Source of the DNA: Planosporangium flavigriseum
Lineage (GTDB): Bacteria; Actinomycetota; Actinomycetes; Mycobacteriales; Micromonosporaceae
Direction: 5' to 3'
Assembly: GCF_011947225.1 (NCBI RefSeq)
Contig: NZ_JAATVW010000023.1
Location: 1-64,000 of the forward strand
Length of the DNA stretch: 64,000 nucleotides
Under the pieces are notes generated by a model. That model ran no database searches. It was given only the letters and a program-made list of their open reading frames with translations, and was not told where the DNA came from. Numbering within the stretch: position 1 is the first letter of the stretch; the number at the start of each line of letters is the position of its first letter. This document shows, one piece after another, positions 8,493-16,751 of the stretch. The translations under genes and the position numbers were made by a program.

Positions 8493-8941
8493 GCACGCCC
8501 TTGCAGCTGGAGTTTCGGCTGAGCCAGGCGCAGCGGGATCGGTTGGCCGTGTTCGCGGATTTGTTGATTTCGGGTGGTGCCGGGTTGCCGGCGGCTACCG
8601 AGGTTGACGTTGCGGGGGCGTGGATCGATCGGGCGTTGGGGGCGCGGCCTGATCTGGTGGAGACGGTGGTCGGGGTGCTGGCCGAGGAGGGTGAGCCGGC
8701 TGAGGTGCTGGCCCGGTTGCGGGCGCAGGAGCCGGAGCGGTTCGATGCGTTCGCGTTCGTTGTGGCGGGGGCGTACCTGATTCATCCGCGGGTGCGGAAG
8801 TTGCTGGGTTATCCGGGTGGTGCGCCGGAGCCGAGTCCGGCGTTCCCGGACGAGGCCGATGCCTATCTCGAAGACGGCATCCTCGACGTGGTCATCGAGC
8901 GCGGCCCCAGCTACCGGCCCACGCCCGAGGCTCGCGGATGA
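8489..8941 (+). CDS. Small subunit 2 of GMC dehydrogenase (gluconate 2-dehydrogenase subunit 3-like)
   Basis: A 150-residue protein differing from small subunit 1 by one internal residue (Val for Ile near 90) and the C-terminal tail (SYRPTPEARG for TYRPTPQTA). The DNA shows only a handful of mismatches over about 450 bases, so the copies were duplicated or homogenised recently. The ATG overlaps the GMC2 stop, and its own stop overlaps the next ATG. Having the same partner for two diverged large subunits suggests a common assembly or electron-transfer role. Confidence 0.7.
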   Translation: MSTPLQLEFRLSQAQRDRLAVFADLLISGGAGLPAATEVDVAGAWIDRALGARPDLVETVVGVLAEEGEPAEVLARLRAQEPERFDAFAFVVAGAYLIHPRVRKLLGYPGGAPEPSPAFPDEADAYLEDGILDVVIERGPSYRPTPEARG

Positions 8942-9996
8942 GCGTCGTACCCCTCGACGTCATGCGGGACTGGACGATCCAGGTCCTGATCAGGGTCGGA
9001 CTGACGGAATCCGATGCGGAGGCGGTCGCCGCGAGTCTCGCGTTCGCCGAGGCCCGGGGCGTGGGTACGCACGGGCTGATCCGGCTGTCGACGTACGTCG
9101 AACGAATCCGCGCGGGCGGCATCAACAAGGCGGCACGCATCCGTACCGAGGCCGATCTGGGTGCGCTGGTCATCGTCGACGCCGACGACGCACCCGGCGC
9201 GAGTTCCGGGGTCTACGGCGCGGACCTGGCCATCGAGCGTGCGCGGGAGTACGGCATCGGATGCGTCATCGCGCGCAACGGCAACCACTTCGGCGCCTCA
9301 GCCTTCTTCACGAACCGGATCGCCGACGCCGGGCTGCTCGGTCTGGTCGCGTGCAACACCGAGTCGGTGATGTGCGCGCCGTTCGGCGGCCGCCCCGTTC
9401 TCGGCACGAACCCGTTCGCTGTCGCGGTGCCGCTCCCGTACGAGCAGCGACCCCAGGTGGACATGGCCACCACGACCGTTCCTCAGGGCAAGTTGCTGGT
9501 CGCGGCGCAGAACGGCGAGGACATCCCGCTCGGCTGGGCGGTGGACACGCAGGGCCGACCGACGACCTCGCCGGCGGAGGGCCTCAAGGGTGCGCTGACA
9601 CCCGCCGGCGGCCCCAAGGGCTTCGGGCTGGCGTTCGCCGTCGACGCGCTCGTCGCGCTGGCCGGTGCGAACGTCAGTCCGGCGGTGACCGCCCTCAACG
9701 GGGACCCGTCACTGTCGCAACGGCAGGGCCATCTCTTCCTGGCCATCCGCGCCGACGCCACCGGCTCGCTGAGCGAGTACCACGAGCGCATCGGGCAACT
9801 CGTCAACGCCATCCACCACAGTGGAGTCGACGGGGAGGGGGTGCCGCCGCTCGCCCCCGGCGAACCGGAGCTGATCCACGAACGCAAGGTGGACGGGTGC
9901 GTGGCGCTCACCGATGGCCTGCTCGATCAGTTGCGTGCGTTGGCTGCCGACACCGAAGTGCCCCTTCCCGGGCCGCTCGAGGCGGTCGCGAACTGA
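8938..9996 (+). CDS. Malate/L-lactate dehydrogenase family (Ldh2) NAD(P)-dependent oxidoreductase
   Basis: A 352-residue member of the Ldh2 family, which reduces or oxidises 2-keto/2-hydroxy acids (malate, ureidoglycolate, 2,3-diketogulonate and similar) with NAD(P)H. Family features are R-GVGTHG-IRL near 40-50 with H45, GNHFGA near 115-120 with H117, FGG-PVLGTNPFAVAVP near 150, and the GPKGFGLAF cofactor loop near 223. The ATG overlaps the stop of small subunit 2 (ATGA), so it is translated in the same operon as GMC2. It may act on a keto sugar acid made by the pathway; the exact substrate is not predictable. Confidence 0.85.
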   Translation: MSVVPLDVMRDWTIQVLIRVGLTESDAEAVAASLAFAEARGVGTHGLIRLSTYVERIRAGGINKAARIRTEADLGALVIVDADDAPGASSGVYGADLAIERAREYGIGCVIARNGNHFGASAFFTNRIADAGLLGLVACNTESVMCAPFGGRPVLGTNPFAVAVPLPYEQRPQVDMATTTVPQGKLLVAAQNGEDIPLGWAVDTQGRPTTSPAEGLKGALTPAGGPKGFGLAFAVDALVALAGANVSPAVTALNGDPSLSQRQGHLFLAIRADATGSLSEYHERIGQLVNAIHHSGVDGEGVPPLAPGEPELIHERKVDGCVALTDGLLDQLRALAADTEVPLPGPLEAVAN

Positions 9997-10053
9997 AGCC
10001 CGTCCGCTCGTCCGTGTCCCGGCCCGGCCGTACTAATAATGAGGAAAGCGCGA

Positions 10054-11142
10054 ATGGCTAAGATCGAATCAGTCCGCTCGGACTTCTACCAGCTGCCCCT
10101 CGACGTCGAGTTGAGCGACAGCACGCACGGGGCGATTCCACACTTCGAGTTCGTCACCGTACGCATCAAGGACTCGGACGGCGGCGAGGGCTCCGGCTAC
10201 ACGTACGCCGTCAACTCCGGCGCCGCGGCGTTCCACGCGCTGATCGAGGGGTACCTGGCGCCGATGCTCATCGGACGTGACGCCGACGAGATCGAGAAGC
10301 TGTGGCAGGACATGTGGTGGAAGGTCCACTACTCCGGCCGCGGTGGCCACGCGACCTCTGCGATCTCTGCCGTCGACATCGCGCTGTGGGACCTCAAGGC
10401 GCGCCGGGCCGGCGCGCCGCTCTGGCGGCTGCTCGGCGGCTACGACCCCAAGGTGCCGGTGTACGCGGGCGGCATCGACCTGGACTTCACGATCGACGCG
10501 CTGCTCGCCCAGGCCGACGGTTTCCTGGCCCACGGTCACCGCGCCATCAAGATGAAGGCCGGCCGGCCGCACCTTCGCGAGGACATCGAGCGCGTCCGCC
10601 GGATGCGTGAGCACCTCGGTGACGACTTCCCGCTGATGGTCGACGCGAACATGCGGTGGAGCGTGGACCAGGCGATCCGGGCCGCCCGCGAGCTGGCGGA
10701 GTTCAACCTGGTCTGGCTCGAGGAGCCGACCATCCCCGACGACATCCCGGGCCATGTCCGGGTCGTACGCGAGGGGCGCACCCCGGTGGCGACGGGGGAG
10801 AACATGCACACCCTGTACGAGTTCCAGGCCATGATCAGTGCCGGTGGGGTGACGTATCCGGAGCCGGACGTCACCAACTGCGGTGGCGTCACCGTCTTCC
10901 GGAAGATCGCGGCCGTGGCGGAGGCGCACAACCTGCCCGTCACGTCGCACGGCGCGCACGACATCACGCTCCACCTGCTGGCCGCCGCCCCCAACCGCAC
11001 CTACATGGAGGTGCACGGGTTCTCCCTCGACCGGTTCGTCGCCGAACCGATGGTCTTCGAGGAGGGCTTCACGGTCGCGCCGGAGCGGCCCGGCCACGGC
11101 ATCGAGCTGGACTGGTCGCAGCTGGAGCAGTACCGGAGGTAG
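10054..11142 (+). CDS. Enolase-superfamily (mandelate racemase/muconate lactonizing) enzyme, likely sugar-acid dehydratase
   Basis: A 362-residue enolase-superfamily protein. Metal ligands are D197 (VDAN), E223 (EEP) and E249 (TGEN). The base pair typical of the mandelate racemase subgroup is present: K166-x-K168 (IKMKAG) and H299 (SHGAHD). This subgroup is rich in acid-sugar dehydratases that make 2-keto-3-deoxy acids. That fits the KDG-type kinase and KDPG-type aldolase further on. The ATG at 10054 is preferred over one 15 bases upstream because GAGGAAAG lies six bases before it. It ends the GMC2 operon, followed by a very strong hairpin. The specific sugar acid is unknown. Confidence 0.85.
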   Translation: MAKIESVRSDFYQLPLDVELSDSTHGAIPHFEFVTVRIKDSDGGEGSGYTYAVNSGAAAFHALIEGYLAPMLIGRDADEIEKLWQDMWWKVHYSGRGGHATSAISAVDIALWDLKARRAGAPLWRLLGGYDPKVPVYAGGIDLDFTIDALLAQADGFLAHGHRAIKMKAGRPHLREDIERVRRMREHLGDDFPLMVDANMRWSVDQAIRAARELAEFNLVWLEEPTIPDDIPGHVRVVREGRTPVATGENMHTLYEFQAMISAGGVTYPEPDVTNCGGVTVFRKIAAVAEAHNLPVTSHGAHDITLHLLAAAPNRTYMEVHGFSLDRFVAEPMVFEEGFTVAPERPGHGIELDWSQLEQYRR

Positions 11143-11147
11143 TGCCG

Positions 11148-11195
11148 TAAGACAGCGAGGGGCGGACGCTACGGTGTCCGCCCCTCGCTGTCTTA
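11148..11195 (+). terminator. 20-base perfect hairpin after the dehydratase gene
   Basis: Arms 11148-11167 and 11176-11195 pair perfectly around an eight-base loop. The outer arms end in TAAGA/TCTTA, so the structure could work in both directions. Confidence 0.8.
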
Positions 11196-11441
11196 TGTGG
11201 GCGGTCGACCGGGGTCGGTATCACCGGCTGACCGTCCGATGAGGCGCGGATCCAGATGAGAGCCGCGGTCCGCGATCGGGTGATTGACGTGTTGCCATGA
11301 TCACAGTAGCCTTTGCCTGCGGATAGCGCAGATCTTGTGCGTATTTTGCATTAAACAAGGTAGAGCCTCTTCTATAACGACTCATCTGGCCGAATTGGCC
11401 GCACGAGAGTCGCCGTGGGCAGCGGCCAGAAAGGCGAGGGG
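11196..11441 (+). promoter_or_regulatory. Promoter region of the first sugar ABC operon (site C)
   Basis: No gene is visible. Bases 11334-11353 read CTTGTGCGTATTTTGCATTA, matching the reverse strand of site B upstream of GMC2 at most positions, including TGC-N7-GCA. The region is AT-richer than its surroundings, and the site lies about 90 bases before the ATPase start. Confidence 0.45.
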
Positions 11442-13049
11442 ATGACCGATCTACCTCCGGCACCGCCCGACGGCAGAGCGCCCTCCGGCGTGTTGTATCC
11501 CGGTGGTCCGGAAGGGCACCAACCCTCCAGTGTGCTGATTGACCAGACGGCCCCGCTGATCACGCTGCGGGACGTTCGAATGCAGTTCCCTGGTGTCCTT
11601 GCGTTGGCCGGTGTCAGCCTCGACGTCGCACGGGGTGAGGTGCTGGCGCTGGTGGGGGAGAACGGCGCTGGCAAGTCGACCTTGGTGTCGATCCTCGCCG
11701 GACTGGTGAGCGGCTACGACGGCGAAGTCTTGCTCGACGGCTCCCCGATCACGGCCGGCTCGGCGAAGGAGAGCATCGCCCTCGTTCAACAAGAGCTGAG
11801 CCTGGTACCGGAGTTTTCGGTCGCCGAGAACATCATGCTCGGTCAGTTGCCACACGGTCGGCTGCCTGGGCTGTACGACCGGCGGAAAATGGACGCCGAG
11901 GCGCAGCGCGTACTCGACATCCTCGGCGTAGATCTACCGCTACGGCGCCCGGTTCGTCGCCTCAGCCCCGCTCAGTCGCAGATCGTCGAGATCGCGAAGG
12001 GCCTTGCGCGCCAGCCCCGCCTGCTCATCCTGGACGAGCCGACCTCTTCACTGACCACAGTGGAGGCGGAAAAGCTGTTCTCGGCGATTAGCGCGCTGCG
12101 CGAATGCGGCGTGGCGGTTCTGTACATCTCGCACAAGCTGGATGAGGTTCTTGCCATCGCTGACCGGGTGGCCGTCCTGCGCGACGGACGCAAGGTCACC
12201 GAAGGCCCGAGTGTGGAATGGACCGAGGAGCGTCTGATCCGCGCCATGGTCGGGCGCGATCTCAGTCAGTTCTACCGGCGCACCCCCCACACGCCCGGCA
12301 ACGTGGTCCTGGAAGTGAAGGCTCTTAGGGCACCGGGCCGGTTCGAGGACGTCAGCTTCGTTCTCCGCGAAGGTGAGGTCGTCGGCATGGCCGGCCTCGT
12401 CGGTGCGGGGCGGACCGAGGTGGCCGAGGCCATCTTCGGGCTGTCCCCAGCACGTGACGGTGAGATTCTGCTCAACGGCGCGCCTGTCCGGGTGAAGTCT
12501 CCCAGGACGGCGATCGCACACGGGATGGCACTCGTCACCGAGGACCGTCGGCAAAGCGGCATCGTCGGCTCCATGGCCACCTCGCGTAACGTGTCACTGG
12601 CGTCGCTGGTGGCCTTCAGTCGGGGCCAGTTGCTCAGGCGGTCCGTGGAATCCGCCGAGATCTCCCGCGTGGCCTCCCGGGTCAATCTGGCCCGACACAC
12701 GCTCGACCGTGCGATCGGCACGCTCAGCGGCGGCAATCAGCAGAAGGCGGTCATCGCCAAATGGCTCATGCGGACGCCGAAGGTGCTGATCCTTGACGAA
12801 CCGACACGAGGGATCGACGTCGGTGCGAAGTCGGAAATCTACCGCCTTGTCGACGAGCTGACCGCGGCCGGCATGGCCGTGCTGCTCATCAGCTCCGAGA
12901 TGCCGGAGATCCTCGGAATGAGTGACCGGGTGCTCGTCATGCGCAAGGGACGGTTGGTCGCCGAGTTCAGCAGGGAGGACGCAACCGAGGAGTCCCTCAT
13001 GGCTGCGGCCAGCGACGCCAGTACGAGGAATGGGGAGCGCTCATGGTGA
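11442..13049 (+). CDS. Sugar ABC importer 1, double ATPase subunit (RbsA/MglA type)
   Basis: A 535-residue ATPase with two nucleotide-binding halves, as in ribose/galactose importers. The N-terminal half has Walker A GENGAGKS at 72-79, a LSPAQSQIVEIAKG signature-like region and Walker B LLILDEPTSSL. The C-terminal half has the degenerate Walker A GLVGAGRTE usual for this subfamily, then LSGGNQQKAVIAKWL and VLILDEPTRGIDVG. The start is placed at the ATG at 11442, after AAAGGCGAGGGG; a GTG 27 bases upstream is possible. Its stop overlaps the permease ATG. It would power uptake of a monosaccharide or derivative, probably the substrate of this locus. Confidence 0.9.
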   Translation: MTDLPPAPPDGRAPSGVLYPGGPEGHQPSSVLIDQTAPLITLRDVRMQFPGVLALAGVSLDVARGEVLALVGENGAGKSTLVSILAGLVSGYDGEVLLDGSPITAGSAKESIALVQQELSLVPEFSVAENIMLGQLPHGRLPGLYDRRKMDAEAQRVLDILGVDLPLRRPVRRLSPAQSQIVEIAKGLARQPRLLILDEPTSSLTTVEAEKLFSAISALRECGVAVLYISHKLDEVLAIADRVAVLRDGRKVTEGPSVEWTEERLIRAMVGRDLSQFYRRTPHTPGNVVLEVKALRAPGRFEDVSFVLREGEVVGMAGLVGAGRTEVAEAIFGLSPARDGEILLNGAPVRVKSPRTAIAHGMALVTEDRRQSGIVGSMATSRNVSLASLVAFSRGQLLRRSVESAEISRVASRVNLARHTLDRAIGTLSGGNQQKAVIAKWLMRTPKVLILDEPTRGIDVGAKSEIYRLVDELTAAGMAVLLISSEMPEILGMSDRVLVMRKGRLVAEFSREDATEESLMAAASDASTRNGERSW

Positions 13050-14059
13050 CGACTGAAGAAGAGGCGGTCCGAGCGGTGCCTGAGGCTGACGTCACGCCTC
13101 GTGGCCGCCAGCTTCGTACCGCCACGACCATCGCCCGTGACTACGGGATGCACCTCGCGCTGGTGGCGTTGATCGTCATCTTCGCGATCGCGTCGCCCGA
13201 CTTTCGCACGGTGGAGAACCTGCTCAACATTTTGAACCAGGTCGCGGTCGTGGGCATCGTGTCGGTCGGCATGACGTTCGTGATCCTGACCGCGGGCATC
13301 GACCTCTCCGTCGGCTCACTGTTGGCGCTGACCAGTCTGTCGTCCGGAGTGTTCGCTGCGACGCAGACATCCACCACCGGCACGGTCCTCCTGGCCCTGG
13401 CGGTCCCGCTCATCGTGGGACTGGTGGGCGGCATGATAAACGGCGCGATCGTGGCTTCGAGGCTGGCGACGCCGCTGATCGTCACGCTGGGGACGTTGAC
13501 GGCCTTCCGGGGAATGGCTGTCCAGTACCGGGTGAACCCCATCCACAACCTGCAGGACTGGTACCGAGAGATCGGATCGGGCCGTACCGCGGGGATCCCG
13601 AACGGCATCTACATCTTCATCGCAATCATCCTCGTCGCCTCGTTGGTGCTCAATCGCACCCGGTTCGGCCGGGAGGTCTACGCGGTCGGTGGGAACGAAC
13701 AGGCCAGCCGAGCGGCGGGCATCAACGTCGCGAGGGTGAAGTTCGCGGTCTACGCCATCAGCGGCCTCTGCGTCGCGGTGGCCGCCATCATCAACACGTC
13801 GCGCATCGGCGCGGCGCAGGCGATAGCCGGGCAGGGCCTCGAACTCCAGGCGATCGCCGCCGTGGTCATCGGTGGGGCCAGCCTTTTCGGCGGTCGCGGC
13901 AAAATCAGCAACACCGTCATCGGCACGTTGATTCTGGGCGTCCTCTTCAACGGCCTCGTCCTGCTGAACGTGTCGTCACCCATCCAGAACATCATCATCG
14001 GTGCGCTCGTGGTCGCCGCCGTCAGCCTGGACGGTTTCTTTCGCCGCCGGTCCGCCTGA
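13043..14059 (+). CDS. Sugar ABC importer 1, permease (RbsC/AraH type)
   Basis: A 338-residue integral membrane protein with about eight to ten hydrophobic segments. It has the subfamily motifs TFVILTAGIDLSVGS near 90 and NEQASRAAGINV near 220. It overlaps the ATPase gene by seven bases. One gene of this kind normally forms a homodimeric channel with the double ATPase. The binding-protein gene follows after 48 bases. Confidence 0.9.
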   Translation: MVTTEEEAVRAVPEADVTPRGRQLRTATTIARDYGMHLALVALIVIFAIASPDFRTVENLLNILNQVAVVGIVSVGMTFVILTAGIDLSVGSLLALTSLSSGVFAATQTSTTGTVLLALAVPLIVGLVGGMINGAIVASRLATPLIVTLGTLTAFRGMAVQYRVNPIHNLQDWYREIGSGRTAGIPNGIYIFIAIILVASLVLNRTRFGREVYAVGGNEQASRAAGINVARVKFAVYAISGLCVAVAAIINTSRIGAAQAIAGQGLELQAIAAVVIGGASLFGGRGKISNTVIGTLILGVLFNGLVLLNVSSPIQNIIIGALVVAAVSLDGFFRRRSA

Positions 14060-14107
14060 GCTCAACGTAAGTCGTTCACGCACAAGTCCCGTAAGGAAGG
14101 CGTTTGT

Positions 14108-15112
14108 ATGCGCAGTAACCGGTTGCGCGCCGCGGCGAAGTCCGTCGGCGTCATGAGCCTTGCGGTCGCGTTGGCGGCCTGTGGAAGCTCCTCGGGAGGC
14201 ACGGCTGCCGGCGGTGGAAAGCGGGTGAAGCTCGCCGTGGAGTACGGCGCGCTGAGCTTTCCGTACCACTCGGCTCTGAAGCTGCTCGTGCACGCGAAAG
14301 CCAAGGAGCTCGGCGGCGTCAGCATCATCGAGGGCGACTCGAACAACGACACCGGCACCGAGCTGGCGAACGTGCAGAACCTCCTGTCCCAGAATCCAGA
14401 CTGCATGCTTCTCATCCCCGTCGGGAACGCGTCCTCGGCACCCGCTGAGGCCGCCCAGGGCGCGAACGTGCCGGTCGTTTCCTTCGACCAGAAAGCGGCG
14501 GGGCCGGCCAAGGCATTCGTCGGTTACAACCAGTTGCAGTCCGGCGACCTGCTGGGGCAGTTCATCGTCGACCAGTACAAGGCGCTCAACAAGCCGAAGA
14601 TCAAGGTCATCTACATCCGAGGAATCATCGGGCACGTTGCAGACACCGCCCGCAACCAGGGGCTCAAGGCGACCCTGCAGAAGGCCGGGCTCGACAAGGA
14701 CAAGGTCGGCATCATCGAGCAGTCCGCCGACTTCGACCGCGCCAAAGCGGAGTCGATCACCAACAACCTGATGCGCCAGCACCCGGACACGGACATCATC
14801 GTGGCCAACAACGACGACATGCTTCTGGGGGCGTACTCGGCGACGCAGACGCTGAAGCTGCCGACCGGCCCCGGTACGCCGTTGCACCTGGCCGGCGTGG
14901 ACGGCGTTCCCGAGGCGCTGAAGCTCATCGGGGAGGGCAAGATCGACGCCACCATGTTCCAGGACCCGGTCGCCGAAGCCAACACCGCGGTCACGACCTG
15001 CGTCGCCGCGGCGAAGGGCGAGGCCGTGTCGGACACCGTGCTGTCGTTCCGTCAGGTGACCAAGGCCGACGCGGCGGCGGCGCTCGATTCGGTGAAGTCC
15101 CTGTACAAGTAG
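14108..15112 (+). CDS. Sugar ABC importer 1, substrate-binding lipoprotein (RbsB type)
   Basis: A 334-residue periplasmic-binding-protein-like lipoprotein. The signal peptide ends in the lipobox LAAC with C25 as lipid anchor, followed by a Ser/Gly linker. The body has the type I binding fold: DSNNDTGTELANVQNLL, then IIVANNDDMLLGA, then HLAGVDGVPEALKLI. AAGGAAGG lies upstream of the ATG. It should sit on the outer face of the membrane and deliver a sugar-like ligand to the permease. The ligand is not predictable from these motifs. Confidence 0.9.
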   Translation: MRSNRLRAAAKSVGVMSLAVALAACGSSSGGTAAGGGKRVKLAVEYGALSFPYHSALKLLVHAKAKELGGVSIIEGDSNNDTGTELANVQNLLSQNPDCMLLIPVGNASSAPAEAAQGANVPVVSFDQKAAGPAKAFVGYNQLQSGDLLGQFIVDQYKALNKPKIKVIYIRGIIGHVADTARNQGLKATLQKAGLDKDKVGIIEQSADFDRAKAESITNNLMRQHPDTDIIVANNDDMLLGAYSATQTLKLPTGPGTPLHLAGVDGVPEALKLIGEGKIDATMFQDPVAEANTAVTTCVAAAKGEAVSDTVLSFRQVTKADAAAALDSVKSLYK

Positions 15113-15137
15113 GTCCGGCTGCGAGTAGCGGCCCGGT

Positions 15138-15196
15138 CGTCGCGAGGGTGGGATGGAGCGCACGAAACACCGACGCTCCATCCCACCCTCGCGACG
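15138..15196. terminator. 23-base perfect hairpin between convergent units
   Basis: Arms 15138-15160 and 15174-15196 pair without mismatch around a 13-base loop. It separates the plus-strand importer operon from the minus-strand cyclase-family gene and can serve both. Confidence 0.85.
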
Positions 15197-15248
15197 CTCT
15201 GTCTCGCCCCGACGTCGCAACCCGCGTCGACGCCCCGAGCGACCCGAG

Positions 15249-16193
15249 TCAGAAGATGGCGATCGGGTTGAGCGGTGAGCCGGTGCCGCCCGGTACGCGC
15301 AGCGGCGCGAGGACGCAGAGGAACTCCCACCGGTTGAGCTCGGCGCAGGTCGCCGCGAGCGGTTCGAGGTTGACGTTGTCGACCAGGTGCAGGCCCATCG
15401 CGGTGAGCGCGAGCGCGTGGATGGGTGAGGTGACGCCGTCGACCGGGCTCGGGCGCGCGTCGCTGTCGGCGTCTCCACCGAGGACGGCGATCTCGTGCTG
15501 GTGCAGCCAGCGCATGACGGTGGGGAACAGGCCCGCGCTGAAGTTGCTCGGATCCCACGGCCCGAGTGCCGCACGGCGTCGCCGCGCGCCGGTCCGGACC
15601 AGCACGATGTCGCCCTGGCTCAGCTGGACGCCTTCTTCAGCGGCCACCCGTTGCAGCTCCTCGGGGTGCACCGCGGTGCCCGGATCGAGCCACTCCACGC
15701 CGCGGCTGCGCGGGACGTCGAGCAGCACGCCGCGGCCGATGATCCCGGACGACGCGCTCATGACCGACCCGAAGGCACTGCCCCCACTGGTCACCGCCTC
15801 GGCCGAGCTGACGCCGTTGAAGAGCTTGCCCTGGTAGTTGCAGTGGCACAGGGCGTCGAGGTGCGTGATGGACTTGCCGTGGAAATCCATGCCGAGGAAG
15901 TCCATGTTGACGCGCGGCTCGATGTCGTCGATGTCGCTGCACTGGGACATGTAGTGCAGGGCCGGCTTGTGGTTGTCGGGGCCGGCGACCGTGTCGAGGT
16001 CGTGCGCCAGGCTGACCGTTCGGCCCTCCCGGACTCCGGCCGCGGCCGCGGCGACCCGCGCGGGTGTCAGGTGGTTGAGAGCGCCCCGCGCGTCCTCGGA
16101 CCCCCACCGCCCCCAGTTCTTGACCTCCTCGAACAGCCGGTCGAACTCGCGGCGGTCGAAGGACTCAGATGTCTCTGCTGACAATGTGCTCAT
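15249..16193 (-). CDS. Cyclase/kynurenine formamidase-like metal hydrolase
   Basis: A 314-residue member of the cyclase family (PF04199 type). The metal-binding motif H-x5-H-x-D-x3-H is present as H105, H111, D113 and H117 (FHGKSITHLDALCH). Members hydrolyse amide, ester or lactone bonds, e.g. N-formylkynurenine and isatin. The start ATG at 16193 follows GAAGAGCGGG; an upstream in-frame start would add only 11 atypical residues. It is the last gene of a minus-strand set running from the NIPSNAP gene, though a hairpin separates it from the MaoC gene. A sugar-lactone or aryl-ester hydrolysis role would fit the locus, but this is inference. Confidence 0.8.
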   Translation of the reverse strand: MSTLSAETSESFDRREFDRLFEEVKNWGRWGSEDARGALNHLTPARVAAAAAGVREGRTVSLAHDLDTVAGPDNHKPALHYMSQCSDIDDIEPRVNMDFLGMDFHGKSITHLDALCHCNYQGKLFNGVSSAEAVTSGGSAFGSVMSASSGIIGRGVLLDVPRSRGVEWLDPGTAVHPEELQRVAAEEGVQLSQGDIVLVRTGARRRRAALGPWDPSNFSAGLFPTVMRWLHQHEIAVLGGDADSDARPSPVDGVTSPIHALALTAMGLHLVDNVNLEPLAATCAELNRWEFLCVLAPLRVPGGTGSPLNPIAIF

Positions 16194-16225
16194 CCCGCTC
16201 TTCGTGAGGTGCCTTCCACCGACCA

Positions 16226-16275
16226 CGACGGCGGGCCGGGGCGCGGGGTCCGCAAGCCGCCCCGGCCCGCCGTCG
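16226..16275 (-). terminator. 18-base perfect hairpin between MaoC and cyclase genes
   Basis: Arms at about 16226-16243 and 16258-16275 pair perfectly around a 14-base loop. On the minus strand it follows the MaoC stop codon and would end or weaken transcription before the cyclase gene. Confidence 0.7.
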
Positions 16276-16285
16276 TCGGGTACGT

Positions 16286-16717
16286 CTAGACCGCCGGGTT
16301 CTCGACCCGGAAGATGAACAGCTCCGCCTCGCCTTCGATGGCGAGGACGCCGTCGCCCCGGCTGACGGTCGTCCGCACGAAGACCCGCCGCTTCTCCTCG
16401 TCTTTCGCGGTCACCTCGGTCTCGACGAGGACGTTGTCACCGATCCGGACCGGAGCGGTGAACCGGAGGTTCTGCGCGACGTACGCGCTGCCGGTGCCGA
16501 GGAGCTGGGCGAGGGTGGCACCGATGTAGCCGGCGTTGAGCATCCCGTACGTGAGGCGGGCGCCGAACCGCGTCTTCGAGGCGAACTCGTCGTCCAGGTG
16601 CAGGGGGCCCCGGTCGCCGATGAGCCCCGCGTAGATCACGACATCGGATTCAGTGACCGTCCGGGTCCAGACCGAGCGGTCGCCGACCTTGATCTCCTCG
16701 AAGGTCTTGTAAATCAT
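16286..16717 (-). CDS. MaoC-like hotdog-fold hydratase/dehydratase
   Basis: A 143-residue single hotdog domain. The MaoC/(R)-hydratase catalytic pattern is seen as D34 and H39 in GDRGPLHLDDEFA, followed by ARLTYGMLNAGYIG. Such proteins hydrate enoyl-CoA or act on related thioesters. GAGAGAGG lies upstream of the ATG, and the acyl-CoA ligase gene ends 34 bases before it. Being co-transcribed with an acyl-CoA ligase supports a CoA-thioester substrate. It could be a non-hydratase hotdog protein; the acyl chain is unknown. Confidence 0.8.
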   Translation of the reverse strand: MIYKTFEEIKVGDRSVWTRTVTESDVVIYAGLIGDRGPLHLDDEFASKTRFGARLTYGMLNAGYIGATLAQLLGTGSAYVAQNLRFTAPVRIGDNVLVETEVTAKDEEKRRVFVRTTVSRGDGVLAIEGEAELFIFRVENPAV

Positions 16718-16751
16718 GAACGAGCTGCCTCTCTCTGGCTGTGCTTGATAA

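Noticed and set aside
13976-15574. A 532-codon minus-strand frame across the importer 1 binding-protein gene
   Set aside because: It is antisense to a well-supported lipoprotein gene and passes through a terminator hairpin; the sequence is low-complexity.
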